Positions 8,998-17,853 of a stretch of DNA of 64,000 bases are shown here, in pieces. A program made the translations under genes and the position numbers. This DNA comes from an uncultured Chloroflexota bacterium (GTDB taxonomy: Bacteria; Chloroflexota; Anaerolineae; Aggregatilineales; Phototrophicaceae). The DNA lies in assembly GCA_937974245.1 (NCBI GenBank), contig CALJKV010000037.1, positions 146,381 to 210,380 of the forward strand. The letters are read 5' to 3'. Each line of letters begins with the position of its first letter. Positions within the stretch are counted from its first letter, which is position 1. The notes beneath the pieces were generated by a model. It did no database searches, was not told the DNA's origin, and saw nothing but the letters and a program-made list of their open reading frames with translations.

Positions 8998-9606
8998 GTG
9001 ACCCCACACGCGATATGGTACCTGGGCGGCGCACCGTGTTCGGGTAAAAGCAGTGTGGCGGAATACCTGTCACGGGACTACGGACTGAATTATGCGCGGT
9101 TGGATGATCGCCTGTTCGCGCACATTCAGTCCGCTTCTGTTGCTAGCCAACCGGCTCTGGCGAGTATCCGCGCCGCCACCTGTGACCAGCTCTGGCTGAT
9201 TCCCCCGATAGCACAGGCACGGCGCACCATAACCGCCTATATCGAAGAGTTTCCCCTGCACTTAGCGGATATAGCCGATATGGGGCCGCTGCTGCTGGAG
9301 GGCGCGGCGCTCCTCCCGTGTCTGGTTGCGCCGGTGCTGGTTGCACCAGGCCAGGCGTTCTACTTGCTGCCAACTCCCGCTTTTCAACAGCAGTATTACA
9401 GCCTGCGGACATGGACAGCAGAGGTTGTGCGTGATTGCAGCGACCCGGCGCAGGCGTATGCCAATTGGATGCGGCGTGACGAGATTTTTGGACGCTGGGT
9501 GCGGCAGAATGCGCGGCATCATGGACTGGCGGCGCTCATGGTAGATGGCACGCACGACATTGAGGCAACCGCCGCGTTGGTTGCCCGGCACTTCGGGCTG
9601 CGGTAA
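8998..9606 (+). CDS. P-loop NTPase, kinase-like
   Basis: A 202-residue protein with a Walker A motif GGAPCSGKSS at residues 9-18, directly after the first beta-strand, in the style of shikimate/adenylylsulfate-type small-molecule kinases. A later hydrophobic strand LLLEGAALLPCLV (near 98) could be the Walker B-like strand. It starts with GTG at 8998, 9 nt after the membrane protein stop, so translation is likely coupled. The substrate is unknown: the closest general resemblance is to AAA_33/2-phosphoglycerate kinase-like ATPases, with a long alpha-helical insert. The C-terminal part contains VDGTHDIEATAALVARHFGL, as expected for a final strand-helix pair. Confidence 0.65.
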   Translation: MTPHAIWYLGGAPCSGKSSVAEYLSRDYGLNYARLDDRLFAHIQSASVASQPALASIRAATCDQLWLIPPIAQARRTITAYIEEFPLHLADIADMGPLLLEGAALLPCLVAPVLVAPGQAFYLLPTPAFQQQYYSLRTWTAEVVRDCSDPAQAYANWMRRDEIFGRWVRQNARHHGLAALMVDGTHDIEATAALVARHFGLR

Positions 9607-9611
9607 TGTGT

Positions 9612-10214
9612 TTACTTTTCGTCGGGCGCGAATGGTGTTTCTATCACGAGATGGCCGACGAGTAATTTGAGATAGAACACCGGCAAGAACCATTCGAGTC
9701 CCAGAGATGGGGTGAACACATAAAGCCCCAACGCCACCCCTCCCAGATACATGCTGAATGCGACCGGGCGCTGAAGATACAGTGGCACACGCAAAATTAC
9801 CAGCGCTGCCCCCATCAGATAGGCATACGTTACGGCGAAATACCCCCAGTCAGTTTCCCGGAATAGTACTGCGACCAGCAGCAAGTGAATGAAATGCACG
9901 GCGATGAACCCCAGGTGATCGCGGGCGGTCTGGCCGGGGCGGTGATACCAGCGCTTGGTGGCGGTTGTGGTGTTGGCGACAACCCCGCCGAGCAGGTCGA
10001 GTGACAGCAGCGCGACCAGCGCCACCTGAAGCGGCGTCCAGTTCAGCTGCCGGTTGGCCTGATAGACGAGCAGCAGGACGGTTCCCGCGATGGATACCGC
10101 AAGGATGAGGATGTTTTCGGCTGCGGTTGCGCCGGGACCGATGAAGCTGTCCCACGCGCCGAGCAGACCGCTACGGGGCTGTGGCAGAGGGTCACCAGGC
10201 AGTACGGTGGACAT
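9612..10214 (-). CDS. Integral membrane protein of unknown function
   Basis: A 200-residue protein with about five or six hydrophobic segments: roughly 33-52, 58-78, 98-116, 120-142, 150-170 and a final one at 172-190. A soluble proline-rich N-terminus carries LPGDPLPQPRSGLLGAWDSF. Charged loops include TATKRWYHRPGQTARDH and ETPFAPDEK at the C-terminus. It is convergent with the P-loop gene (stop codons 5 nt apart) and divergent from the acetyltransferase. The ATG at 10214 has AGGAA upstream. No catalytic signature was recognised. Confidence 0.65.
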   Translation of the reverse strand: MSTVLPGDPLPQPRSGLLGAWDSFIGPGATAAENILILAVSIAGTVLLLVYQANRQLNWTPLQVALVALLSLDLLGGVVANTTTATKRWYHRPGQTARDHLGFIAVHFIHLLLVAVLFRETDWGYFAVTYAYLMGAALVILRVPLYLQRPVAFSMYLGGVALGLYVFTPSLGLEWFLPVFYLKLLVGHLVIETPFAPDEK

Positions 10215-10309
10215 TGGGATTCCTCGTTGGACTTTGATCGGTTGTTTGTAGATTGGCTAAACCAAATATATTATAACCCTGACTGTTATTATCTGTTCAG
10301 GAGACTCGC

Positions 10310-10852
10310 ATGGATTCCTATTCCCTTTTTACCGGGCGGCTGCTGCGCTTTGCCCCGCCTTCAGCGGAAGACAGCGCCACCTTTGCCCGCTGGACACAGG
10401 ACGCCGACTACCAGCGGATGCTCGAGGATGACCCCATCAGGCCGCTTTCGATTGAGCAGGCCGGGATGTTCAACGGCGGGGTTTCGCAGGATTCGTTCGA
10501 TTTCCGGCTGCGCACGCTGGCTGATGATACCCTGATCGGCTTTATTGTCCTGTTCAACATTAAGTGGAAAAATGGCTCGTCCATGCTGGCGATGGGCATT
10601 GGCGAGGCGGCCTACCGGGGCAAAGGCTACGGCAGCGACGCCCTCAACCTGCTGCTGGGCTACGCCTTCCGCGAACTCAACCTGTATCGGGTCGGCCTGA
10701 ATGTGATCGCTTATAACCTCCCGGCGATTCGCGCCTATGAGCGTGCCGGATTCCAGCTTGAGGGGCGAGGGCGCGGCATGGTCTACCGCGACGGCGAACG
10801 CTACGACCTGCTGCAATATGGCATCCTGCGCGAGGAATGGGCGGCACGGTAG
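10310..10852 (+). CDS. GNAT-family N-acetyltransferase (RimJ/RimL-like)
   Basis: A 180-residue acetyl-CoA-dependent acyltransferase. The acetyl-CoA pyrophosphate-binding loop is visible as GEAAYRGKGYGSDALNLLLGYAF (R/Q-x-x-G-x-G/A type), followed by a motif-B helix and NLPAIRAYERAGFQLEGRGR, the usual GNAT C-terminal signature. The N-terminal LRFAPPSAEDSATFARWTQD resembles RimJ/RimL and aminoglycoside 6'-type enzymes. The acceptor cannot be predicted: ribosomal protein termini, polyamines and antibiotics are all possible. CAGGAGA precedes the ATG at 10310 and AT-rich promoter-like sequence lies at 10265-10300. Confidence 0.85.
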   Translation: MDSYSLFTGRLLRFAPPSAEDSATFARWTQDADYQRMLEDDPIRPLSIEQAGMFNGGVSQDSFDFRLRTLADDTLIGFIVLFNIKWKNGSSMLAMGIGEAAYRGKGYGSDALNLLLGYAFRELNLYRVGLNVIAYNLPAIRAYERAGFQLEGRGRGMVYRDGERYDLLQYGILREEWAAR

Positions 10853-10886
10853 GATTTTGCCCGGACAACCACAAAACCAGCACCGT

Positions 10887-11168
10887 CTATAGGAAGAAAT
10901 CGCGCAGTGCGTCGCGTACCTCGTCCACAATTGCCTCCCAGGGGGTATCCGGCTCACGAGTGACGAGCAGCGTGTGTTCGGTGATCGTCAGCGCGGCGAT
11001 GCCCGCTACACCGTTAAACAGCATTTGCGCGATGGGCGACCCGACATCGCCTTCGTCAAAATTGCGATAGACTTCGGCCTCTTCCTCGGTCAGCGGCTGG
11101 TTCGTGATGATTTCCAGACTATCCGCGTCCCCGGTAGGCCGGGTTTCGATGGTGATGTATTCAGACAT
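10887..11168 (-). CDS. Stand-alone Nfu/NifU N-terminal domain protein
   Basis: A 93-residue protein that matches the N-terminal domain of Nfu iron-sulfur scaffold proteins (Nfu_N). It has an initial strand YITIETRPTGDADSLEII and a middle segment GDVGSPIAQMLFNGVAGIAAL corresponding to the typical 'SPLAKKLFEI.GV' motif. The C-terminus VTREPDTPWEAIVDEVRDAL corresponds to the 'VTK.....W..L...I' motif. The CxxC cluster-binding domain of full Nfu is absent, so on its own it cannot be a canonical Fe-S carrier. It may act as a partner-binding adaptor. The gene is isolated, convergent with the acetyltransferase. Confidence 0.7.
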   Translation of the reverse strand: MSEYITIETRPTGDADSLEIITNQPLTEEEAEVYRNFDEGDVGSPIAQMLFNGVAGIAALTITEHTLLVTREPDTPWEAIVDEVRDALRDFFL

Positions 11169-11257
11169 AGGCTTTCCCCTCCCAGGGCACTTTGATTAAC
11201 TCAAAAAGCCTACAAGTCCTCATCTTTGCACAGCATCATTCTCCCTGCAGGGAAAAG

Positions 11258-11404
11258 ACGTAACTCCCAAGACTTCTTCCCTGAACTTTCAGGGCGTAGG
11301 TTGGGGTTGAGGGCAAAAAGATTAGGAGTTGCGCAGTTGAGGGAAGAATTATCAGGATATAATCACGATTTCTTCCTCAGGGTTGGTTGAACTGCGTAAC
11401 TCCT
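11258..11404. repeat. Palindromic intergenic element with AACTGCGTAACTCCT ends
   Basis: AGGAGTTGCGCAGTT at 11324-11338 is an inverted copy, with one mismatch, of AACTGCGTAACTCCT at 11390-11404. Inside are further complementary stretches (GAGGGAAGAA and TTCTTCCTC), so the 81-bp unit folds as one long imperfect hairpin. A partial unit with ACGTAACTCCCA lies at 11258-11269. A related element with GCAGTTG and CAACTGCGTAAGTCCT is found at 63903-63975, and a fragment ACGCAACTCCCAGG near 60798. This looks like a dispersed MITE-like family. The 269-nt space between the flanking genes holds nothing else obvious. Confidence 0.5.
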
Positions 11405-11437
11405 GAAGTCATAACCTTCACACTCATAAACACACTT

Positions 11438-12967
11438 TTAAGGCAGCGTATATATTTCGCTCCATACAGCGGCACCACGCACATATCTGACAATCATCTG
11501 GTCACCGGCAGGACTGAATTGAATCTCTCTGACATCAGCAGCCTGGGGCATAGAGAAATGGGCAACTTCCTCGCCAGTTTGCCAGTCCCACATACGGATT
11601 GAGTGATCACCATTGACTGCCATCGCAACATAATCGCCGGATGGATGGAACTGCACTGCTGTGATGTAGTTGACCTCACCTGCTGGTTCAAATGATGCGA
11701 TTTGTGTACCTCGTGTTAAATCCCACAGCAAGATACCTTTATCATTCTCTCCAGATCTGAAAGCGATGATATCCTCATAAGGATGAATGGACAAATAGTA
11801 TTGACTAACAGTAACGGGATATTCGGTTTCCAACTCGAGTGAACTGCCCGCCACATTATAAACCTCGACTCCACCGTCCCAATAAAATGCATAAAGTCTG
11901 TTGTTATCCTGGGAAAAGCGAAGAAAGACTGAATAGCCAGTGTCTTTGCGCATATTTTTTCTGCCCAGCGATTCAAAAGAGGAAGTATCCCAAAGACTGA
12001 TAGTATCCGAATCCAGTATCGTTAAGGCTGCAAGTGCCAAATCATGGCTGAACGCAATCGTTTCAATTCCAAATATGCCGGTAGCGGTGTCTAGTCCTGT
12101 AACCATGGGCCAAACACGTTCATCCAATGCTACACGATAATCAGACTCAAGCGGCCAATAGTCATTGCCCTCTTCAATCTGAAAGACACTCATGTCAGCT
12201 GCTTCAACTCGCCAAATATAGTGCGCTCGTCCACTATCCCCTGGATTAACAATATTTCTGACTTTAGGCGCAGCAAATGAGCCTACAAAGCTCCCATCAC
12301 GAGAATCATAGACTTCATACGCTTCTGGTGAACGTGAAACAATCACATTCTCAAATGGCACCCAAATAAGTTTGTCTGTATGACCTTCTACACGCCAGTT
12401 TGTCGTCAGTGTGATCGTGTTGGATTCACTACTGCCGGTATCCTGAGGCTGCTCCTGTATTGAATTTGAATCATCACTGGTATCCTCGCTCGAATTCGAA
12501 TTAGAAACTTCCTGAGACTGATTTTGGCTTACTTCGGGTACAGCTTGTTGTGAATCCTGCGTGGTTACAGCATTGTTGGATAAAATAACAGTGGCGATAA
12601 GCCCTGCTGCCAATGCGCCAAAATAGAGCGTTGTGTTCATCTTCGCAGCTAACAGGGCAGCCTTGCCAACAACCTGGCGTGCAGCTTGCGTAACTGGACT
12701 GGGCGTATACGCTCCGGTTTGAGCTAGATTGCTAACATGCTCAGGCTGCGACGGCGGAGGGGTGGTTGCATCAATGGCATCATTAAAAGCCTTACCGCCA
12801 GCCACAAATGCTGTGATGCCAAAACCGACAATGGCGGCGGTCGCTATTGCTACACCAATGGCGGGGAGACCAATCGAGCCGGCAAGGGCAATCCCAAGGC
12901 CACACCCAATTATGCCGCCAATTTGATATGAACCGATGATTTCCGGTCTCGATAAACGCTGGAACAT
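11438..12967 (-). CDS. Membrane protein with C-terminal WD40-like propeller
   Basis: A 509-residue protein. Residues 13-60 are glycine-rich and hydrophobic (GGIIGCGLGIALAGSIGLPAIG), compatible with one or two membrane hairpins, and a further transmembrane helix lies near 111-130. A Ser/Gln/Asn-rich linker (about 135-175) leads to a propeller with repeated blocks such as LRFSQDNNRLYAFYWDGGVE, VQFHPSGDYVAMAV and IRMWDWQTGEEVAHF. The coding region is clearly more AT-rich than neighbouring genes, as are the other propeller genes at 47951-48979, which may indicate transfer or relaxed codon use. No enzyme motif is visible. Confidence 0.6.
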   Translation of the reverse strand: MFQRLSRPEIIGSYQIGGIIGCGLGIALAGSIGLPAIGVAIATAAIVGFGITAFVAGGKAFNDAIDATTPPPSQPEHVSNLAQTGAYTPSPVTQAARQVVGKAALLAAKMNTTLYFGALAAGLIATVILSNNAVTTQDSQQAVPEVSQNQSQEVSNSNSSEDTSDDSNSIQEQPQDTGSSESNTITLTTNWRVEGHTDKLIWVPFENVIVSRSPEAYEVYDSRDGSFVGSFAAPKVRNIVNPGDSGRAHYIWRVEAADMSVFQIEEGNDYWPLESDYRVALDERVWPMVTGLDTATGIFGIETIAFSHDLALAALTILDSDTISLWDTSSFESLGRKNMRKDTGYSVFLRFSQDNNRLYAFYWDGGVEVYNVAGSSLELETEYPVTVSQYYLSIHPYEDIIAFRSGENDKGILLWDLTRGTQIASFEPAGEVNYITAVQFHPSGDYVAMAVNGDHSIRMWDWQTGEEVAHFSMPQAADVREIQFSPAGDQMIVRYVRGAAVWSEIYTLP

Positions 12968-13123
12968 GCGCTAATCCTTAATAGTGTAAAGCTAGAGAGT
13001 ATGCGTATTTATATCGGCTTTTTTATTTTGATGCAACTCTAACCGCTAGTTAGGCTGCAATATGAAGTGAACACCGAGTTCATAATTGGATTATTGTAAA
13101 ATCCCCCTGAATCTAGGGGGGAT

Positions 13124-13151
13124 TTGGGAGCATTTTGGTGTATACTATAAA
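13124..13151 (+). promoter_or_regulatory. Putative sigma-70-type promoter of the SWIM-domain gene
   Basis: TTGGGA (13124-13129) and TATAAA (13146-13151) are separated by 16 nt and lie about 40 nt before the start codon. An inverted repeat ATCCCCC...GGGGGGAT overlaps the upstream edge (about 13101-13123) and could be an operator or the end of a terminator. Supported by sequence match only. Confidence 0.4.
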
Positions 13152-13189
13152 TAGAACAAGTGTGCAACTAGGCGCAGGAGGAGACTGAT

Positions 13190-13558
13190 ATGAAACCCCG
13201 GAATATCAAAATCTTGCAGCGTCGTGGCAAAGACCTGCAAGCCAACATCCTGAATGCCCATACAATTATCGTCGCCAGCACCACCGGGTCGTCAGCGAAC
13301 CATGTGGTCACGGTAGAGTACGAGCCGGATGGCGTGATCCGGGCACGTTGTACCTGTGCCTGGGCGATTAATGGCGGGATTGCCTGCTCACACGTCATCG
13401 CGGCGCTTGAGAAACTGGCCGAGACCAAAGGCCGCACCCTGAGCTTCTGGGATGAACGCAGCGACGCCGAACGCCAGAAGCACCGCATATTCTACCTGAC
13501 GGGCGGCAGACGCCAGATCGAGCCGGGCGTGTGGATCACCAGCCGCCAGGCAGCGTAG
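13190..13558 (+). CDS. SWIM zinc-finger domain protein
   Basis: A 122-residue protein with the SWIM zinc-binding pattern CxC-x(n)-CxH: C-T-C near residues 45-47 and C-S-H near 58-60 (ARCTCAWAINGGIACSHV). SWIM domains bind DNA or proteins and are found with helicases, MuDR-type transposases and recombination mediators, but here the domain is nearly the whole protein. AGGAGGAG precedes the ATG. The neighbours are unrelated, so no pathway is implied. Confidence 0.75.
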   Translation: MKPRNIKILQRRGKDLQANILNAHTIIVASTTGSSANHVVTVEYEPDGVIRARCTCAWAINGGIACSHVIAALEKLAETKGRTLSFWDERSDAERQKHRIFYLTGGRRQIEPGVWITSRQAA

Positions 13559-13590
13559 GGGAATGTGGTTGGGCTGAACAGAGCCTCGCT

Positions 13591-15585
13591 TTACCCCCGC
13601 GCCAGCACCAGGTTGCGGTAGGCATCTACCCGCGCTGACCAGCCGGACGCGATGTACACGGTACTGTCTAACTGAAAGACCAGCGCCGGGCCGCTCAACT
13701 GTGAACCAGGGAACAGGTTTTCCCGTTCGTAGAGCGCCAGCCGCCCATCCGGTGTTGTTTTGTGGCCGATCAGGGCTTCCGTGCCATCACTATCGTGGAG
13801 CCGTTCGGCGGCGAAAACCGGTTTTTCGGTCAGGCCAACCGCCTGCAAGCGCACGTTGACCACTTCCACGACTCGTTCTGGCAGGGCATGGCCGTATGCC
13901 CGCTCGTGCGCCGCGTGGAAATCCGCCCGCAGGCTGTCTTCGGTCGGTGAATCCGCCAGCGACACCGTGAGTTCATAGGCTTGCCCGCTGTAGCGCATAT
14001 CCAGTCCCGCATGAAGCTGTCGCCGGTCTGCCGGAATGCCTTCCTGTTCCAGATCGGCGGCGGCCTGCCCCAGCATTTCCGCCATCTGTGTACGGATAGT
14101 CGCCAGCGTCCCCGCGCTCACCGGCTGTAGAACAGACCGGCTGTAGTCGAGGGCGACATCCGCCACCAGCAGCCCCAACGCACACATCACGCCGGGATAA
14201 CGCGGCACAAGCACAGTGGGAATATCCAGCCGCTCCGCCACTTCGCAGGCGTGCAGCGGCCCAGCGCCGCCGAAGGCCACCAGCGTAAAATCACGCGGGT
14301 CATACCCCCGCGCAATCGAAACCCGGCGTAACGCCCGGTCAATATTCACGTTGGCAACCTGAATCACGCCCAGCGCCGCCGCTTCCGGGGTGAGAGTCAT
14401 CTGTTCCGCCAGAGCATTCACCGCCGCTTGCGCCGCTACTGTATCGAGCGCCATGTCCCCGCCCAGGAAGTGATCGGCATCCAGCCGCCCCAGGATGGCG
14501 TTGGCATCGCTGACGGTGATCTGTTCCCCGCCGCGCCCGTAAATGATCGGGCCGGGGTCAGCCCCCGCGCTCTCCGGGCCGACGCGCAGTGCCCCGCCCG
14601 CGTCCAACCGGGCAATCGAACCACCGCCCGCGCCAATCGTCTCAATGTCCAGCAAACGAATCCGCAGCGGCAGGCCGTCAATCTCCGACTCAGGCCGCCG
14701 CGCCGGGTGGCCGGGACACAAGGCAACATCGGTAGACGTGCCGCCAATATCAAGCGTGAGGATGTGGTCAAAGCCAGCCATCTGCGCTATATGAAACGCG
14801 CCGATCACCCCCGCCGCCGGGCCGCTGAGGGCGGTCTGCACCGCCTGTTCCCGCGCACGCCGGGCGCTCACCATGCCGCCATCGGATTTCATGATTCGCA
14901 GCAGCGTGTTTTCCGGCAGGCGGTCTTCCAGGTTTTGCAGGTAGCGGCTCATGACCGGGCGCACGTAAGCGTCTAAGGCGACGGTGCTGGCCCGTTCGTA
15001 TTCGCGGAACTCCGGCAGTACCTCCGACGAGAGGGCAATCTGCCACTCGGCCAGCAGCCCGCGTTCCAGAATCCGCGCTCTGACCGCCTGTTCGTGCGCC
15101 GGATTGACGTAACTATAGAGGAAGCACACCGCCACCGCTTCAATCCCCTGCGCGGCGATGTTATCCAAAACAGCGTCCAGCGCGGCCACATCCAGCGGAG
15201 TCAGGACTGCCCCGGTGTAATCCAGCCGTTCGGGGACTTCGTAGCACCACTGGCGGGGGATGAGGGGCGGGGGGAGCTGCGGCTGCAAGGCGTAGAGTTC
15301 AGGCCGGTTCTGCCGCCCAATCGCCAGGATATCCCGGAAGCCGCCGGTGGTGATGAGGGCGGTTTTTGCTCCTTTGCGCTCCAAAATCGCGTTGGTCGCC
15401 ACCGTCGAGCCGTGCGCGACCCGCCGCAGCGCCGCCAGCCCGCCGGGGGTGATGGTCGCCAGCCCATCCAGCATGGCATCCGCCGGGTTATGCGGGGTAC
15501 TGAGCAGCTTGTGAATCGCCAACCGCCCATCCATGCTCAATACCAAATCCGTGAATGTGCCGCCAATGTCTACGCCGATGTGCAT
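13591..15585 (-). CDS. Hydantoinase/oxoprolinase, HyuA-type ATP-dependent subunit
   Basis: A 664-residue protein of the hydantoinase A/5-oxoprolinase/acetone carboxylase family. These enzymes use ATP to open cyclic amides such as 5-oxoproline or N-methylhydantoin. The N-terminal actin-like phosphate motif MHIGVDIGGTFTDLVL, the internal TLDIGGTSTDVAL near 275 and FGGAGPLHACEVAE near 440 are diagnostic. The ATG at 15585 is chosen because it sits one base after the stop of the upstream gene with a GAGA site before it; an in-frame TTG at 15603 is less convincing. The HyuB partner normally found next to HyuA is not seen here, so substrate and complex are uncertain. Confidence 0.85.
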   Translation of the reverse strand: MHIGVDIGGTFTDLVLSMDGRLAIHKLLSTPHNPADAMLDGLATITPGGLAALRRVAHGSTVATNAILERKGAKTALITTGGFRDILAIGRQNRPELYALQPQLPPPLIPRQWCYEVPERLDYTGAVLTPLDVAALDAVLDNIAAQGIEAVAVCFLYSYVNPAHEQAVRARILERGLLAEWQIALSSEVLPEFREYERASTVALDAYVRPVMSRYLQNLEDRLPENTLLRIMKSDGGMVSARRAREQAVQTALSGPAAGVIGAFHIAQMAGFDHILTLDIGGTSTDVALCPGHPARRPESEIDGLPLRIRLLDIETIGAGGGSIARLDAGGALRVGPESAGADPGPIIYGRGGEQITVSDANAILGRLDADHFLGGDMALDTVAAQAAVNALAEQMTLTPEAAALGVIQVANVNIDRALRRVSIARGYDPRDFTLVAFGGAGPLHACEVAERLDIPTVLVPRYPGVMCALGLLVADVALDYSRSVLQPVSAGTLATIRTQMAEMLGQAAADLEQEGIPADRRQLHAGLDMRYSGQAYELTVSLADSPTEDSLRADFHAAHERAYGHALPERVVEVVNVRLQAVGLTEKPVFAAERLHDSDGTEALIGHKTTPDGRLALYERENLFPGSQLSGPALVFQLDSTVYIASGWSARVDAYRNLVLARG

Positions 15586-15586
15586 A

Positions 15587-16039
15587 TTAAGGTTCTCTTT
15601 CAAGGGTTATAGCTACCTCAACCAGATTGGATTTCTCGGTGGAGATGTCGGCCTCCGGGTAGTAGTCGAATAAGCTGTACTGCACTTTCGTGTCCTGGAA
15701 ACCTGCGGCGGTGACGTTAAAAATCAGAAGATCGCATGCGAACATAAACATTGTTTTATTGGATGCGAAGTTTCCTGCCGAGTCACTATAAAGCGCCGTC
15801 GCCACTTCATGCTCCGGTGGGGGGAAGCGTGTTATAGAAATCCGCCCCTTGTTAACCGGATTGCCCGCAGGATCGTTCAGTGTGCCGGATATGGTGATCG
15901 GCACGCCGCTGCAATCCTGCGGTAGCCAAATGCCGGACTCTGAAGACGAATTCCACAATATAACACCAACGACCACCACGCCAATGAGCGCAACGCCCGC
16001 GAGTGCAGCTACGAGAAGAAAGACCCTTTTTCTAGCCAT
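15587..16039 (-). CDS. Membrane-anchored protein with carboxypeptidase-regulatory-like domain
   Basis: A 150-residue protein with one N-terminal transmembrane segment (residues 6-29) after a short basic MARKR start, so the rest is exported. The exported part, ISGTLNDPAGNPVNKGRISI and later DSAGNFASNKTMF, resembles a CarboxypepD_reg/transthyretin-like beta-sandwich. AAGGGCG precedes the ATG. The stop is separated from the HyuA-type start by one base, so the two genes share a transcript, although no functional link is known. Confidence 0.6.
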   Translation of the reverse strand: MARKRVFLLVAALAGVALIGVVVVGVILWNSSSESGIWLPQDCSGVPITISGTLNDPAGNPVNKGRISITRFPPPEHEVATALYSDSAGNFASNKTMFMFACDLLIFNVTAAGFQDTKVQYSLFDYYPEADISTEKSNLVEVAITLEREP

Positions 16040-16155
16040 ATCGCCCTTTTCCTGATTCGCCGCTTATTTTAGCAGGCAGGAATGCTCAAGTCCTGTGTTT
16101 TATCCAGGAATCAAAAGTTTGTGAATTAAGGTACATGCAAGGCGAATACTTTTAT

Positions 16156-16241
16156 CGTTAGAGAGTGGTTTGATTATCCTGAGGCAAGTCACGGCCCACT
16201 TCCGAACATACATCCACAACTCATTATCCAACTCTCTAGCG
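16156..16241. repeat. Imperfect inverted repeat upstream of the sugar-nucleotide dehydrogenase
   Basis: CGTTAGAGAGT (16156-16166) and ACTCTCTAGCG (16231-16241) are inverted copies with one mismatch, separated by 64 nt. The pair lies in the 276-nt gap between divergent genes and ends 74 nt before the start codon at 16316. It could be a regulatory structure or a small repeat element. Confidence 0.35.
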
Positions 16242-16315
16242 GATAGTGGTATATTACATGAGAGTCGAATCTAGCAGCACCTACATGCCTACATGCAATC
16301 AAAGGATCACAACGT

Positions 16316-17698
16316 ATGAAGATTATTGTCGCAGGGACCGGGTTTGTCGGGCTGGCGCACGCCGCCGTTGTTTCTGAATACGGCCACGAAGTTTATGCCT
16401 ACGACATTGATGAGAAGAAAATTGCCGCTTATCAATCAGCTGACCCCGACCAGATTGAGCACTATGTCAACGAACCGGGGCTTTCGGCGGTAATTGAGGA
16501 AAACATTGACCGCTACCTGTTCTTTACAACCGACATTGAGTCGATTATTGAAGGCACGGACGCGATTTTCCTGTGTCTGCCCACCCCACCGAATCCGAAC
16601 GGGTCATCTGACCTGAGCTTTTACTTCAACGCGCTCAACTATATCGCTGAACTGCTGGCAAAGCGCAAGGACACGCGCCGGGTTGTGCTGGTCAACAAAA
16701 GCACCGTCCCGGTGGGCACTGCCCGCCAGCTTGAAGCCGTGCTGAAGCAGCATAATGTCCCCAACGCGGGCGTAGCCTCAAACCCGGAATTTTTGCCGGA
16801 AGGCGATGCGGTCGAAAAATCGCGCCGCCCGGATCGGGTCGTGGTGGGTGCGGATACCGAAGAGGACTTCCGTATCCTGCGCCGCATTTACTCTCAATTC
16901 GTGAACCATGTACGCATTCGCTATATCGAAACGACACCGGAAACCGCCGAATCAATCAAGTACGTCGCCAATACGCTGCTGCTGACCTATATTTCGTTCT
17001 GGAATGGCGTCGGGGCACGGCTGGGCGAAACTTTTAAGAACATTCGGATGGAAGACCTCAAACGTGGCGTCACGGCGGACAACCGCATCAGCACCTGGGG
17101 GTCTTACGTCTCCAACGGCGCGGGCGGTTCGTGCTTCGGCAAGGATGTGCAGTCGCTCATCTACCAGTTGAAATCCGCCAACCAACCGGCAGACTTGCTG
17201 GAATCCGTCTACCACATTAATGAATATCAGAAGACCTACCTGGTAGACCGCGCTATCCAGGAAGCGGGCGTCAGCTTCAACCAGAAGACCGTCGCGCTGC
17301 TGGGGCTGTCCTTCAAGCAGCGTACCAACGACATGCGCGATGCGTCCTCGCTGGCGGTGGTAGACGCGCTGCTGGGCAAGGGCGTGCAGTCTATCCGCGC
17401 TTATGACCCGCTGGCGATCTCTGAAGCCAAACGCTTCTTCGACCCATCCAAGAATCATCTGTTCGAGAAGATCAGCTACCATGAGTCGGTGACTGAGGCG
17501 CTGGAAGGCAGTGACATGCTGTTTATCTCGACGGACTGGGAAGAGTTTCGCGGTCTTTCCCGCACGATTGAGAAGTGCGTGCGCCCGCCGTATCTGGTGA
17601 TTGATGGCCGCCGTATGATCCCGGATTACCTGGAACTGGTTGAGCAGGGTTTTGGCTATCTGGCCGTAGGTTCGGGCTATATGGGGCCAAAAGGGTAG
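16316..17698 (+). CDS. UDP-glucose/GDP-mannose dehydrogenase family protein
   Basis: A 460-residue NAD-dependent enzyme that oxidises a nucleotide sugar to the corresponding uronic acid, a precursor of surface polysaccharides. The Rossmann motif IIVAGTGFVGLAHA begins at residue 3. FLCLPTPPNPNG near 86, VNKSTVPVGTARQ near 125 and NPEFLPEGDAVEK near 155 are typical. The catalytic cysteine lies in GAGGSCFGKDVQSL near 273, and the C-terminal domain has LSFKQRTNDMRDASS and AYDPLA. All key residues are present. Whether the substrate is UDP-glucose, UDP-N-acetyl sugar or GDP-mannose cannot be decided from sequence alone. Confidence 0.88.
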   Translation: MKIIVAGTGFVGLAHAAVVSEYGHEVYAYDIDEKKIAAYQSADPDQIEHYVNEPGLSAVIEENIDRYLFFTTDIESIIEGTDAIFLCLPTPPNPNGSSDLSFYFNALNYIAELLAKRKDTRRVVLVNKSTVPVGTARQLEAVLKQHNVPNAGVASNPEFLPEGDAVEKSRRPDRVVVGADTEEDFRILRRIYSQFVNHVRIRYIETTPETAESIKYVANTLLLTYISFWNGVGARLGETFKNIRMEDLKRGVTADNRISTWGSYVSNGAGGSCFGKDVQSLIYQLKSANQPADLLESVYHINEYQKTYLVDRAIQEAGVSFNQKTVALLGLSFKQRTNDMRDASSLAVVDALLGKGVQSIRAYDPLAISEAKRFFDPSKNHLFEKISYHESVTEALEGSDMLFISTDWEEFRGLSRTIEKCVRPPYLVIDGRRMIPDYLELVEQGFGYLAVGSGYMGPKG

Positions 17699-17853
17699 CG
17701 TTTTCCGCCTGAAATCGCTATAAATCGGTAGAGACCATTGGGGGATGAGTCCGTTCATCCCTCTTTTGTTGCTGATCGCACAAATATCTGGGGATGCGGT
17801 GAATGCCATCCCCGCCAGCCTGAGAAAGCCATGATTGTGAAGGAGTTGGTGTA

